Part shown: in pieces, positions 42,170 through 50,796 of the stretch
How positions within the stretch are numbered: the stretch's first letter is position 1
Layout: each line of letters starts with the position of its first letter
Origin: Bog-532 sp963830385
GTDB taxonomy: Bacteria > Actinomycetota > Actinomycetes > Streptosporangiales > Streptosporangiaceae
DNA length: 64,000 nt
NCBI GenBank assembly: GCA_963830385.1
Contig: CAWHMD010000005.1
Location: 558,001 to 622,000, forward strand
Direction: 5' to 3'
Position numbers and translations under genes: made by a program
Notes under the pieces: generated by a model
Seen by the model: the letters and a program-made list of their open reading frames with translations, nothing else
Told to the model about the DNA's origin: nothing
Database searches by the model: none

Positions 42170-43150
42170 TCAGGCGGCCGCGACCTGGTAGCGGGAACCT
42201 ACGCTGGTCTGTAGCCAGGCGTCCGGCAGGACCCGCTGGAGCGCGTGCTGGGCCTTCCAGCCGGTGCAGTGCCCGGGCACGATCAGGGCCGGGGCCAGCT
42301 CGGTGAGCGCGGCCACGGTGGGCTCGATGATCGGCTCGAAGGCCGGCCCGCTCAGGTGGAAGCCGCCGATCAGCGCGGCCAGCCGGTCCACCCCGGTGAG
42401 CCGCCGCGCCTGCCGGGCGATGTTGACCACCCCGGCGTGCCCGCACCCGGTGACCACGACCAGGCCCTGACCACGGACGTTGACGACCAGCGCCTGGTCG
42501 TCGATGACGGCGGCGTCGTGGCGCCACTCGGTGCCGTCCCAGGCCTGGTGCGGGGGTGGCATGCCGCGCTCGAACTCGGTCGTCCGGTCCACCTCACCGG
42601 TGATCAGGATGCTGCCGCCGGCCAGCAGCGACGGCTGGCGGCGCTCGATGACACCGAAGCCCTCCTGCTCCAACGCGGATCGCGACAGCGTCGGCATCTC
42701 GAACGGCGGAGCCCCGGGCGGGGCCAGCCGCCGCCGGGTCCAGACGGCCGGGTGCAAGGTCAGCGGCAGGCCGGACCGGCCGCGCAGCCGGGCCAGTCCG
42801 GGGAAGCCGCCCGCGTGGTCGAAGTGGCCGTGGCTGAGCACCACGCCCTGCACGTCGCCCAGGCCGACCTCGAGGAACCCGGCGTTGACGGCCAGCCCGT
42901 CCGGCGACACACCGGTGTCGAACAGCACGGTGGTGGACTGGTCGCCCCGGCGGGCGGTGACCAGCGCGGAGAAGCCGTGCTCGGCCCGCAGGCCGGCCAT
43001 CGTCTCACCCCCGGTGAACTGGGGCGCGGGGACCCGGCCGGTGCTCCCGAGCGACGGCCGGGTGACCGGGCCGCCGGACGGGAGCAGCGCGTCGAACACG
43101 TTGTCCACCAGCGTGGTGATCGTGACCTCGTCCACCTCGGGCAGGGTCAC
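42170..43150 (-). CDS. MBL-fold metallohydrolase
   Basis: A 326-residue metallo-beta-lactamase-fold protein starting at GTG 43150. The metal motif is SHGHFDHAGG; further ligands are likely in VVVTGCGHAGVVN, LIGGFHLSG and IVPGHCTGW. These late motifs are those of the archaeal-type 7,8-dihydropterin-6-methyl-4-(beta-D-ribofuranosyl)aminobenzene-5'-phosphate synthase-like branch, whose bacterial members have no firm role. Cytosolic. Single gene, divergent from the phosphoesterase 160 bp away. Confidence 0.88.
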   Translation of the reverse strand: MTLPEVDEVTITTLVDNVFDALLPSGGPVTRPSLGSTGRVPAPQFTGGETMAGLRAEHGFSALVTARRGDQSTTVLFDTGVSPDGLAVNAGFLEVGLGDVQGVVLSHGHFDHAGGFPGLARLRGRSGLPLTLHPAVWTRRRLAPPGAPPFEMPTLSRSALEQEGFGVIERRQPSLLAGGSILITGEVDRTTEFERGMPPPHQAWDGTEWRHDAAVIDDQALVVNVRGQGLVVVTGCGHAGVVNIARQARRLTGVDRLAALIGGFHLSGPAFEPIIEPTVAALTELAPALIVPGHCTGWKAQHALQRVLPDAWLQTSVGSRYQVAAA

Positions 43151-43310
43151 CGGGTCGACGGCCGGCCCTCGGCCGGCCGGGGCGCGGTCAGGGCGGCGTC
43201 GGCGGCGGTGGTTCTCGAGTCATCGCACACCAGGCTGACCGTAGTTGTTCAGCCGGGGCAAGGCTACAGGGGCAGCCGTGAGAAGATCTCCGCGACCGAG
43301 GGAGGCACGC

Positions 43311-44831
43311 ATGTTCGACGACCGCTGGGCGGCGCTGGAGGAGCGGGAGATCCGACGGCGCGGGCGGCGCATCCCGGCCGGACGGCCCGGCGAGCGGCCG
43401 CGGCCGGACCAGCCGGCCGGCACCGACCTGCTGCCGCAGATCAAGCACATCGTGGTGCTGATGATGGAGAACCACTCCTACGACAACTACCTGGGCACGC
43501 TGAAGGACCGCGGCGACGGGCTGCCCGCTGGCGACGCGGCCGACAACCCGCGGCGCAACGGCCCGCCGGTCGCACCCCACCACCTACCGGGCACCAGCCA
43601 GGTCAAGGACAACCCGACGCAGAGCTGGCACGGCGCGCACCAGCAGTGGAACCAGGGCCGGAACGACGGGTTCGTGCGGAGCAGCGAGGAACTGTCGCCG
43701 GGCGATCCGACCCTCGCGATGGGTTACTGGACCGAGGACGACCTGCCCTTCTACCACGGCCTGGCGCGGACGTTCCCGCTGGCCGACCGGTGGTTCTCGT
43801 CCTGCCTGGGACCGACGTTCCCGAACCGCCGGTTCATGATCGCGGGCACCGCCAACGGGCTGATCGACGACCTGCCGTGGGACATCCTCGATTTCCCGGC
43901 CGCTGGCACCATCTTCGACGTGCTGACCAGGAACGGCATCAGCTGGTTCAACTACCACAACGTCCGGCCGGCCCGGGTCCTGCTCAAGCGGGCGCTCGGC
44001 CAGAACGGGCTGCGGGCCGCCCGCAGCGTGGCCCGGATCGGCCGCTGGTTCCCGCGGATGACCAAACGGGTCCAGGGCAACAAGCAGTTCACCGCCGACC
44101 TGTACCCGCTCGGCATCGCCGGCTGCGTCCGGCACCTGCGGCGGACCAAGCAGTTCTTTGCCGACGCGGACGCGGGGACGCTGCCCGGGTTCTGCGTCGT
44201 CGACCCGGACTTCGACGTCTTCTCCGAGGAGAACCCGCAGGACATCCGCAAGGGTGAGAGCTTCGCGGCCGAGGTCATCAACCGCGTCATGCACGGCAAG
44301 GGCTGGCCGCACACCCTGCTGATCTGGGTCTACGACGAGGGTGGCGGCTACTACGACCACGTGCCGCCGCCGGAGGCGGTGCCGCCGGACGACGTGCCCG
44401 CCCACAACCCGCTGCTGGCGGCGCCCGGGTGGGTCAAGCTGCTGCTGCGGCCGGTGCTCGGTTCCTACCTGCGCAAGATCAGGACCGAGGACGAGGGGCC
44501 GGACAGCTACGACCGGCTCGGCTTCCGGGTGCCCGCGGTCATCGTCTCCCCGTACGCCCGGCCGGACTTCGTCACCAGCACGGTGTTCGACCACACGTCG
44601 ATCCTCAAGCTGGTCGAGCAGAAGTGGAACCTGCCCGCGCTGACCCGGCGGGACGCGGCCGCCGAGTCGCCGCTGGAGGCGCTGGACCTGGACGGCCCGC
44701 CCGGCTTCGCGACGCCGCCGGAACTGCCGGAGCCGAGCATGCAGTGGGGCGACTGGGAGCAGGAGCGGGCCGCCCGGACCCACCGCGGCCGACGGTCCCG
44801 GCCCCGCGGCAAATCCCGGGCCCGGCGCTGA
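43311..44831 (+). CDS. phospholipase-C/acid-phosphatase-type phosphoesterase without signal peptide
   Basis: A 506-residue protein of the phosphoesterase family (bacterial phospholipase C / AcpA). Diagnostic parts are IVVLMMENHSYDNYLGTLKD, PTQSWHGAHQQW, WFSSCLGPTFPNRRFMIAGT, GFCVVDPDFD and LLIWVYDEGGGYYDHVPPP, where metal and phosphate ligands lie. GGAGG precedes ATG 43311. Unusually, it starts MFDDRWAALEEREIRRRGRR, with no Tat or Sec signal, although the family is normally exported. The end is strongly basic. It could act inside the cell or be exported by another route. Confidence 0.9.
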   Translation: MFDDRWAALEEREIRRRGRRIPAGRPGERPRPDQPAGTDLLPQIKHIVVLMMENHSYDNYLGTLKDRGDGLPAGDAADNPRRNGPPVAPHHLPGTSQVKDNPTQSWHGAHQQWNQGRNDGFVRSSEELSPGDPTLAMGYWTEDDLPFYHGLARTFPLADRWFSSCLGPTFPNRRFMIAGTANGLIDDLPWDILDFPAAGTIFDVLTRNGISWFNYHNVRPARVLLKRALGQNGLRAARSVARIGRWFPRMTKRVQGNKQFTADLYPLGIAGCVRHLRRTKQFFADADAGTLPGFCVVDPDFDVFSEENPQDIRKGESFAAEVINRVMHGKGWPHTLLIWVYDEGGGYYDHVPPPEAVPPDDVPAHNPLLAAPGWVKLLLRPVLGSYLRKIRTEDEGPDSYDRLGFRVPAVIVSPYARPDFVTSTVFDHTSILKLVEQKWNLPALTRRDAAAESPLEALDLDGPPGFATPPELPEPSMQWGDWEQERAARTHRGRRSRPRGKSRARR

Positions 44832-44848
44832 CGCGGCCGACGGCTACG

Positions 44849-45094
44849 TCACTCCGGCGGCAGCGGTGAGCCGGGCTGTTCGGGCTCGGGCGGGAACGCC
44901 TCGCCGGCCTCGGAGCCGGACTCGGGCGGGAACGCCTCGCCCGCCTCGGAGCCGGACTCGGGCGGGAACGCCTCGCCCGCCTCGGAGCCGGACTCGGGCG
45001 GGAACGCCTCGCCGGCCTCGGAGCTGCGCTCGGGCGGGAACGCCTCGCCAGCCTCGGAGCCGGACTCGGGCGGGAGCGGTGATTGGTCGGTCAT
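44849..45094 (-). CDS. 81-residue acidic protein of tandem 12-residue repeats
   Basis: After MTDQSPLPPE the protein consists of five copies of the 12-residue unit SGSEAGEAFPPE (one copy has RSSEAGEAFPPE) and a short Pro/Glu tail. It is acidic, Pro-rich and certainly disordered. GGAGG lies 5-6 nt before ATG 45094, so translation is likely. Nearly identical 36-bp DNA units underlie the repeats. I recognise no family. It lies between convergent and divergent neighbours, alone. Confidence 0.68.
   Translation of the reverse strand: MTDQSPLPPESGSEAGEAFPPERSSEAGEAFPPESGSEAGEAFPPESGSEAGEAFPPESGSEAGEAFPPEPEQPGSPLPPE
44885..45079. repeat. five tandem 36-bp units plus a partial unit
   Basis: Units start at 44885, 44921, 44957, 44993 and 45029, with a partial unit at 45065. 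They differ at few positions and keep the reading frame of the 81-residue gene. Such arrays change copy number by slippage or recombination. Confidence 0.92.
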
Positions 45095-45192
45095 CGGGTC
45101 CTCCAGCAGGCCTCGGCAATGTGGTCTCCTGCCCCAGTCTCCACCCGGTTAACGGGTTGTGTCAGGCCCCCGGTCGTTGGTAGGAACGCGGC

Positions 45193-45723
45193 ATGCTGCG
45201 TGGTGAGCTGGTGGGCCTGCGGGCCCGGCAGGACGACGACATCCCGGTGCTGGAGGCTGAGCTGCACGCCGACGTGCTGACCTGGTCCCGCTCGGACAAC
45301 CGGCCGTGGCGGCCGCTGCCGCCGGGGTCCGACCAGTCGCCGTACCGGGTGCGCGACTCGCGGGGCGATCCGGCCGTTTTCTCCGTGGTCGAGCTGGCCA
45401 GCGACGAACTGGCGGGCGACGCGGTGCTGTGGAACGTCGACCCGCACAACCGGGAGGCGCACGTCGGCCTGTCGCTGCGGCCGGCGTTCCGCGGCCGGGG
45501 CCTCGGCACCGACGTGGTGCGGGTGCTGTGCCGGTACGGTTTCGAGCTCCGCGGCCTGCACCGGCTGCAGGTCGAGACGCTGGCCGACAACGAGGCCATG
45601 CTCCGGTCGGCGGCCCAGGCCGGGTTCACGCGGGAGGGCGTGCGGCGCCAGGCGGGCTGGGTCAACGGCGAGTTCGTGGACGAGGTGATCCTCGGCCAGC
45701 TCGCCGACGAGTGGTTCAGCTAG
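45193..45723 (+). CDS. GNAT-family N-acetyltransferase
   Basis: A 176-residue protein with the acetyl-CoA site in LRPAFRGRGLGTDVVRVL (the R/Q-x-x-G-x-G/A motif) and the typical late segment VETLADNEAMLRSAAQAGFT. The start LRGELVGLRARQDDDIPVLE matches RimJ-like acetyltransferases that modify protein N-termini or small amines. Acceptor unknown. Single gene; convergent with the MarR gene 26 bp on. Confidence 0.9.
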   Translation: MLRGELVGLRARQDDDIPVLEAELHADVLTWSRSDNRPWRPLPPGSDQSPYRVRDSRGDPAVFSVVELASDELAGDAVLWNVDPHNREAHVGLSLRPAFRGRGLGTDVVRVLCRYGFELRGLHRLQVETLADNEAMLRSAAQAGFTREGVRRQAGWVNGEFVDEVILGQLADEWFS

Positions 45724-45749
45724 GGCTCGGCCGGGCGGTCAGGGCCCGG

Positions 45750-46193
45750 TCAGACCGACGAGCGGGGCTGGGACTTGACCGTCTCGGCCAGGGCTTCCAT
45801 GGCCGAGACCGCGCCCAGCAGCGCTTCGGCGACGTCGGCGGGCAGCTGTTCCAGGCATTCGGCCAGGACCTGGGTGCGGTGGTCGCGGATGCGGCCGTGC
45901 ACCCCGACGCCGGCCGGGGTGACCTCAACCCGGGCCGCGCGCAGGTCGCTGGGGTCGGGCAGCCGCCGGATCAGGCCTTTCTCGTCCAGCTTGCGGACCA
46001 CCCGGGACAGCATGGTCGGGTTCAGGCCCTCCAGGCTGGCCAGCTCGGCCAGCCCGAGCGGTCCCCGGTTGCGGACCAGGCCCAGCACCGAGTACTGGGT
46101 AGGGGTCAGGCCCTCGTCGGTCGAGGTGTCGTTGAGCTGACGGGCGAGCCTGCTGATGACGGCCCGCAGCCGCGTCACCCGGTCGGCGTCCAT
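45750..46193 (-). CDS. MarR-family repressor of the divergent MFS exporter
   Basis: A 147-residue winged-helix protein: LTPTQYSVLGLVRNRGPLGL, recognition helix GLNPTMLSRVVRKLDEKGL and a wing with DPSDLRAARVEVT. ATG 46193 is chosen for the GGTGGAGG just upstream; frames extend to 46298 through the operator palindrome. It is divergent from a 14-helix MFS drug exporter, the standard arrangement for a local efflux repressor. Its likely operator is the palindrome at 46268-46285. Confidence 0.9.
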   Translation of the reverse strand: MDADRVTRLRAVISRLARQLNDTSTDEGLTPTQYSVLGLVRNRGPLGLAELASLEGLNPTMLSRVVRKLDEKGLIRRLPDPSDLRAARVEVTPAGVGVHGRIRDHRTQVLAECLEQLPADVAEALLGAVSAMEALAETVKSQPRSSV

Positions 46194-46267
46194 CGGGCCT
46201 CCACCCCAGCGTAGGTAGCTGATCGATTTCATTGTCCAGGATCCGGCCTTGTCCTGATCCAGCTTGC

Positions 46268-46285
46268 TTGCTTGTCGGCAAGCAA
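46268..46285. promoter_or_regulatory. palindrome TTGCTTG-N4-CAAGCAA, candidate MarR operator
   Basis: Exact 7-bp arms around TCGG lie 16 bp before the GTG start of the MFS gene and 75 bp before the MarR start. Size and symmetry suit a MarR dimer, and the position would block the exporter promoter. Confidence 0.65.
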
Positions 46286-46300
46286 TTAGCGTTAGCATAT

Positions 46301-47710
46301 GTGAACGAGGTTACGGCGAACGCACCGGTCGAGACGGTGCCGGATGACGCCGGAACCCCCACCGCGCGGCGGAACCTGATCTTCGCGATCGTCTCGATCG
46401 GCCTGTTCATGGTCTCGGTCGACCAGACCATCGTGGCCACCGCGCTGACCGCCATCCAGAAAGAACTGCACACGCAGATCAACTGGAGCAGCTGGACGAT
46501 CACGATCTACTCCCTGGGCCAGGTCGTGGCCATGCCGATGGCGGGCAAGCTCAGCGACATGTTCGGCCGCAAGCGGGTGTTCCTGATCGCGGTCGCGGTG
46601 TTCACCGTCGCCTCGCTGTGCTGCGGCTTCGCCGGCAACATCTACCTGCTGCTGATCTCCCGGGCCATCCAGGCCCTGGGCGGCGGGGCGTTCATGCCGT
46701 CGGCCACCGGGATCGTCGCCGACCACTTCGGCGACCAGCGCGACCGGGCGGTCGGCATGTTCACCTCGATCTTCCCCATCGGCGGCATCGTCGGCCCGAT
46801 CATCGGCGGCATCTTCGTCAGCTACTGGTCCTGGCGGGGCATCTTCCTGGTCAACGTGCCGATCGGCGTCGCGCTGATCGGGCTGGTGATCAAGTTCATC
46901 CCGGCCAACTCCGAGCGCGTGTCCCGCCGGATCGACGTGCGCGGCATCATCATCTTGACCGTGCTGATCCTGTCGGCGATGTTCGGCATCACCTACCTGG
47001 GCACCGGCCAGGTGACGCTGTACAGCCCGGTGTTCCTGGGCTGCGAGGCGGTCGCGCTGGTGGCCGGCTGGGTGTTCATCCGGCACTCGAAGCGGGACCC
47101 GGCCCCATTCGTGCCGTTCGCCCTGCTGCGCGGGCGCGGGTTCGGCGTGATGAACATGATCAACCTGATCTACGGCGCGGCGGTGATCGGCTTCGCCGCG
47201 CTGGTCCCGCTCTACGCGCAGGAGCGATACCACATCGCGCCGCTGGGCGCGGGCACGCTGCTCACTGCCCGGGCGGTGGGCATGATCTCGGTGGCCAGCC
47301 TGGCCGTGTTCACCATGCGCCGCACCGGTTACCGGCTGCCGATGATCGGCGGCTTCACGATCCTGGCGGCCGGGCTGGGCATGATGGCCCTGCCCGCCCC
47401 GATCTCGCCCTACGTCTGGCTGGCGATCGGGGCGGCGATCACCGGCTGCGGCATGGGGCTGTCGGTGCCCTCCACCAACAACGCCAGCCTGCAACTGGCC
47501 CCGGATCAGGTGGCGGCGATCGCCGGCCTGCGCGGAATGTTCCGGCAGGCCGGCTCGATCATCGCGGTCTCCGTGGTCACCGCCATCATCGCCCGCAGCC
47601 ACGACCCCGGCTTGGTGCAGGCGCACGTGTTCGTGGTGTTCGCGCTGCTGATGCTGGCGTTGCTGCCGGTGGTGTGGTTTCTCGTGCCTGAACACCGCGG
47701 CAGCTGGTGA
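46301..47710 (+). CDS. MFS drug exporter, DHA2 (EmrB/QacA) type
   Basis: A 469-residue membrane protein with about 14 helices. Family marks are GLFMVSVDQTIVATALTAIQ in helix 1, the motif A loop GKLSDMFGRKRVF, and motif C SIFPIGGIVGPIIGGIF. It should export hydrophobic drugs by proton antiport. The start is GTG 46301; no Shine-Dalgarno is seen, so the mRNA may be leaderless or start close by. Regulation by the divergent MarR protein through the 46268-46285 palindrome is likely. Confidence 0.92.
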   Translation: MNEVTANAPVETVPDDAGTPTARRNLIFAIVSIGLFMVSVDQTIVATALTAIQKELHTQINWSSWTITIYSLGQVVAMPMAGKLSDMFGRKRVFLIAVAVFTVASLCCGFAGNIYLLLISRAIQALGGGAFMPSATGIVADHFGDQRDRAVGMFTSIFPIGGIVGPIIGGIFVSYWSWRGIFLVNVPIGVALIGLVIKFIPANSERVSRRIDVRGIIILTVLILSAMFGITYLGTGQVTLYSPVFLGCEAVALVAGWVFIRHSKRDPAPFVPFALLRGRGFGVMNMINLIYGAAVIGFAALVPLYAQERYHIAPLGAGTLLTARAVGMISVASLAVFTMRRTGYRLPMIGGFTILAAGLGMMALPAPISPYVWLAIGAAITGCGMGLSVPSTNNASLQLAPDQVAAIAGLRGMFRQAGSIIAVSVVTAIIARSHDPGLVQAHVFVVFALLMLALLPVVWFLVPEHRGSW

Positions 47711-47750
47711 GGCTCCTGGCTGGTACGACGTTTTCGCTGGCAGGGGCGGG

Positions 47751-48584
47751 TCAGCTGGCGAGGAACTCCAGCAGGGCCGGGTTGACCACCTCGGGGAACG
47801 TCCAGCCGATGTTGTGCGGGCCGCCCTCCACCGGGATCAGCTTCAGCCCGTTGACCAGCTCGGGCAGCCGTTCGGCGGTGTTCTCGAACGGCAGCACCCG
47901 GTCCTCGGTGCCGTGCAGCACCAGCATGGGCACGTCGATCTTGGGCAGGTCGGCCCGGAAGTCGGTCAGCCAGGTGTCGACGCAGGCGTAGCTCGCGTAG
48001 GGCGACGCGGCCGCGGCCACGTTGAACGAGGCCTGCACGGCCTGATCGCTGATCTTGGCCGGGCCGAGCTTGTCGATGTTGTAGAAGTCGTGGAAAAAGT
48101 CTTTGAAGTAGGCGTACCGGTCGGCCACGATGGCCGACTTGATGCCCTCGAACACCGAGTCGGGCACACCCTTGGGGTTGTCGTCGGCCAGCTTCAGGTA
48201 CGGCGGGATCGCGCCCAGCAGCACGGCCTTGCGGACCCGGGCCGAGCCGTGAGTGCCCAGGTAGCGGGTGACCTCACCGGTGCCCATGGAGAACCCGACG
48301 AGGTTGATGTCGGTCAGGGCGAGGTGCTCGATCACCGCGTTGAGGTCGGCGGTGAAGGTGTCGTAGTCGTAACCGACGGTCGGCTGGCTGGAGTTGCCGA
48401 AGCCGCGGCGGTCGTAGGCGACGACCCGGTACCCGGCGGCCAGCAGGTCACGCTGCTGCCGCTCCCACGACCGGCCGTTGAGCGGGTAACCGTGGATCAG
48501 GACGACCGGCTGGCCGATCCCGTGATCTTCGTAGTAGATGTCGATGCCGGCGCCGTTCTCACTGCCGACGGTCACAAACGGCAT
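47751..48584 (-). CDS. alpha/beta hydrolase, non-heme haloperoxidase/arylesterase type
   Basis: A 277-residue serine hydrolase. The oxyanion motif is HGYPLNGRSW, the nucleophile Ser99 in GFSMGTGE, the acid Asp in HGTEDRVLP and the base His in GGPHNIGW. YDRRGFGNSSQP and TWLTDFRADLPKIDVPMLVL are typical of the cofactor-free chloroperoxidase/perhydrolase family. AGGGAGAAG precedes ATG 48584, so the longer frame to 48740 is rejected. Physiological substrate unknown. Single gene. Confidence 0.92.
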   Translation of the reverse strand: MPFVTVGSENGAGIDIYYEDHGIGQPVVLIHGYPLNGRSWERQQRDLLAAGYRVVAYDRRGFGNSSQPTVGYDYDTFTADLNAVIEHLALTDINLVGFSMGTGEVTRYLGTHGSARVRKAVLLGAIPPYLKLADDNPKGVPDSVFEGIKSAIVADRYAYFKDFFHDFYNIDKLGPAKISDQAVQASFNVAAAASPYASYACVDTWLTDFRADLPKIDVPMLVLHGTEDRVLPFENTAERLPELVNGLKLIPVEGGPHNIGWTFPEVVNPALLEFLAS

Positions 48585-48812
48585 GAGCTTCTCCCTCGGG
48601 TCGGATGATCTCCTGATGATCCCGTGGCCAGTCTCGCAGCGATCATTGTGACTAGCCAGAGCGCGGTGGCCCGACCGCGCCTCAATGGTCACTTCAGCCT
48701 CAAACCGTTCAAAAGGTACGAAATTAACCTGCATTCCCACGAGCTAGGCGATCGTTAATGTGTTGGCGCCCCTTTGACGGGTAGCGTCCCTTCACGGCGC
48801 GCCAAGCAGCGT

Positions 48813-48870
48813 CCCGGCGAGCAGTGCCCCGGCGAGCAGTGCCCCGGCGAACAGTGCCCCGGCGAGAGGG
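48813..48870 (+). repeat. nearly four tandem 15-bp repeats upstream of the MEDS-ATPase gene
   Basis: CCCGGCGAGCAGTGC occurs at 48813 and 48828, with one change (GAA for GAG) at 48843, and a partial copy at 48858. The array ends just before the AAGGAGG ribosome site. The rest of the 48585-48893 gap shows no gene. Confidence 0.85.
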
Positions 48871-48893
48871 AGGCCGGTGAAGGAGGATGGGTC

Positions 48894-48929
48894 GTGAGGA
48901 TGCCGAACGTGCGGGCACACGCACGATGA
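48894..48929 (+). CDS. possible 11-codon leader peptide
   Basis: GTG 48894 stands 7 nt after AGGAGG (48881-48886) and encodes VRMPNVRAHAR then TGA, which overlaps ATG 48926 of the main gene as ATGA. It is the only frame with properly spaced ribosome-site support here. It may couple or regulate translation of the downstream protein. Confidence 0.4.
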   Translation: MRMPNVRAHAR

Positions 48930-49951
48930 CCTCACCACCGCTGCCGGAGCCGCCGTTCTCGCGCGCGGACCCGTCGTCGCGCCCGGGCGCTGAGCCGGAG
49001 CCGGTGCCTTCGGCGGGCGCGCTGCACGCCGCCGCGATCTACCGCTCCGAGCGTGACCTGCGCACGTGGGTGCTGGCGTTCCTGATGGAAGGGCTCACCC
49101 GCCGGGAAAAGGTGCTGGCCGTCGTGCCCCCGGGCACCGGCGAGATCCTCGGCGCGGCGCTCGGCTCGGGCGCCATGATGGTCCAGTGGGGCCTGCCGGG
49201 GATGAGCTATGACCACCTGGGCCGGGCGGCCGAGACGCTCCGCAATTTCCTGGACGCCCAGCGCGCGGCTGGCGAGCCGACCCGGCTGCTGACGGAGAAC
49301 GACCTGAACGGCGGCCGCCGCGGCCCCGGCCGGCTGGCGAGTTACCTGCGGGCCGAAGCCGCCGCCGACGACCTGTACGGGAGCCACGGGTTCCCCTGGC
49401 TCTGCCTGTACGACGCGCACCGGTTCACGCCTGGTGTCCTGGCCGACGTCGAGCGGGTCCATCCGCACCAGCTCGACGACAAGGGCCAGCCGACCCTGAA
49501 CCAGAGCTACGTGGACCCCGCCACCTACCTGTCCGCCCACCCCGGCCCGGTCTCGGTGGTGCCGCCCGAGGTCCGGCTGGACCTGGAGCTGAACGACGTC
49601 AACGACCTGGGCGACATCCGCCGCCAGACCGGGGAAGCCGTGCTCGCCCTCGGCCTGCCACCGGCCGACACCAGGCTGGCCGAAGTGGCCGCGGGCGAGG
49701 TCATCGCCAACGCGTTCCGGCACGGGGTCCCGCCCGGCCGGGTGCGCGTCTGGCGGGAAGCCGACGCGGTGGCCGTCAGGGTGGATTCGGCCGGCCCGGG
49801 CCCGGCCGTCGCGGTGTCGGGCTTCCGCCCGCCCGACCTGGCGGCCGGATCGGGCGCCGGCCTGTGGGTCGCCCGCCAGATCGCCGACGTCGTGCACGTG
49901 GAGACCCGGCGCGACGGCACCAGCGTCGAGCTGCAGTTCCCGCTGCCCTAG
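48926..49951 (+). CDS. MEDS-domain and HATPase anti-sigma-factor-type protein
   Basis: A 341-residue soluble protein. Residues ~35-195 form a MEDS (DcmR-like sensory) domain: AAIYRSERDLRTWVLAFLME, then EKVLAVVPPGT and LYGSHGFPWLCLYDAHRF. Residues ~220-335 form a GHKL ATPase of the RsbW-like anti-sigma regulatory class, with the N box EVIANAFRHG and G box GSGAGLWVARQIADVV. Such proteins phosphorylate anti-anti-sigma factors or bind sigma factors in stress signalling. ATG 48926 is used because it is coupled to the leader; ATG 48887 is in frame but abuts the ribosome site. No sigma gene adjoins. Confidence 0.82.
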   Translation: MTSPPLPEPPFSRADPSSRPGAEPEPVPSAGALHAAAIYRSERDLRTWVLAFLMEGLTRREKVLAVVPPGTGEILGAALGSGAMMVQWGLPGMSYDHLGRAAETLRNFLDAQRAAGEPTRLLTENDLNGGRRGPGRLASYLRAEAAADDLYGSHGFPWLCLYDAHRFTPGVLADVERVHPHQLDDKGQPTLNQSYVDPATYLSAHPGPVSVVPPEVRLDLELNDVNDLGDIRRQTGEAVLALGLPPADTRLAEVAAGEVIANAFRHGVPPGRVRVWREADAVAVRVDSAGPGPAVAVSGFRPPDLAAGSGAGLWVARQIADVVHVETRRDGTSVELQFPLP

Positions 49952-50052
49952 CCGCCTGGGCACCCTCCCCGCGGCCTCTCCCCCGGCCGGCAATACACTG
50001 GCACAGATAGTTCGTTAGGCTAGCGAACGAGCGATACGGCGGGGAGCACTGC

Positions 50053-50734
50053 TTGCGACGACGGGTCTTCATCGATCTGGCGCCGCTGCGGCAGTCCCGC
50101 GATCTGCGCTGGCTACTGGGCGGGCAGCTGGTGTCGCTGCTGGGCAACCAGCTCACCGCGGTCATCCGGGTCGAGGCGGTGATGGCGCTGTGCAGCGCCG
50201 GGCTGGCCATCAACACCGACGTCGGCGCCCGGTTGTGGCCGCTGTTCGTGCTGCCCGCCATCGCCTCCGGGCTGACCGGCATCGACAACCCGGCCCGCAA
50301 CGCGATTGTGCCCAGGCTGGTCGGTGCCGAGCACATCTCGACTGCCGCTGCCATGCTCCAGGTGCTCAACCAGGTGGGGGTGATCGTCGGGCCGGCCATG
50401 GGCGGGCTGCTGCTGGCCGGGGCCGGGGCCGACTTCGTCTACTGGTTCGACGCCGCCTCGTTCCTGGTCGCGATCGCGGCCGCCTGGGCCATCTCACCGC
50501 AGCCGAAGTCCGAGGGTGCCACCCCGCCCGGGCTGCGGGCCATGGTCGAGGGGGTCCGGTTCATCCGCCACCGGCAGGGTGACGCGCATCCGCCGTCAGG
50601 GGCTCGCCGTCATCGTCGCGGTCATGGCCTGGGGCGCCGCCATCCTCGCCTGGCGGATGAGCGGCTTCCGGCGGGTCGAGGTCAGCGCCACCACCGCCCA
50701 GGAGGCTGAGACGGCGGCGGCGTTCTCGCCTTAG
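50053..50734 (+). pseudogene. MFS transporter (EntS-like) pseudogene with several internal deletions
   Basis: The normal protein has ~400-420 residues and 12 helices. Here TTG 50053 opens FIDLAPLRQSRDLRWLLGGQ (helix 1), then jumps at about nt 50164 past helices 2-3 to a part with RLWPLFVLPAIASGLTGIDN and VGVIVGPAMGGLLLAG. After FIRHRQ (nt 50578) there is another jump with a frame change to RRQGLAVIVAVMAWGAAILA, then a last jump near 50655 to RMSGFRRVEVSATTAQEAET at the C-terminus. Three deletions have left less than half of the gene. Surviving codons still look well used, so the losses are recent or are assembly errors. Confidence 0.8.
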
Positions 50735-50796
50735 CCCGCGGCACCCTCCTGGTATTTCGGTGGACTGGAGTGTCCATGGGCTGAAAGTGTCGGCGG

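Noticed and set aside
44885..45079. 36-bp repeat array as a possible CRISPR
   Set aside because: The units are directly joined without spacers and encode an in-frame 12-residue repeat. No cas gene is present.
45750..46298. Longer MarR start at 46298 or 46232
   Set aside because: These codons include the operator palindrome or the spacer. The ribosome site fits ATG 46193.
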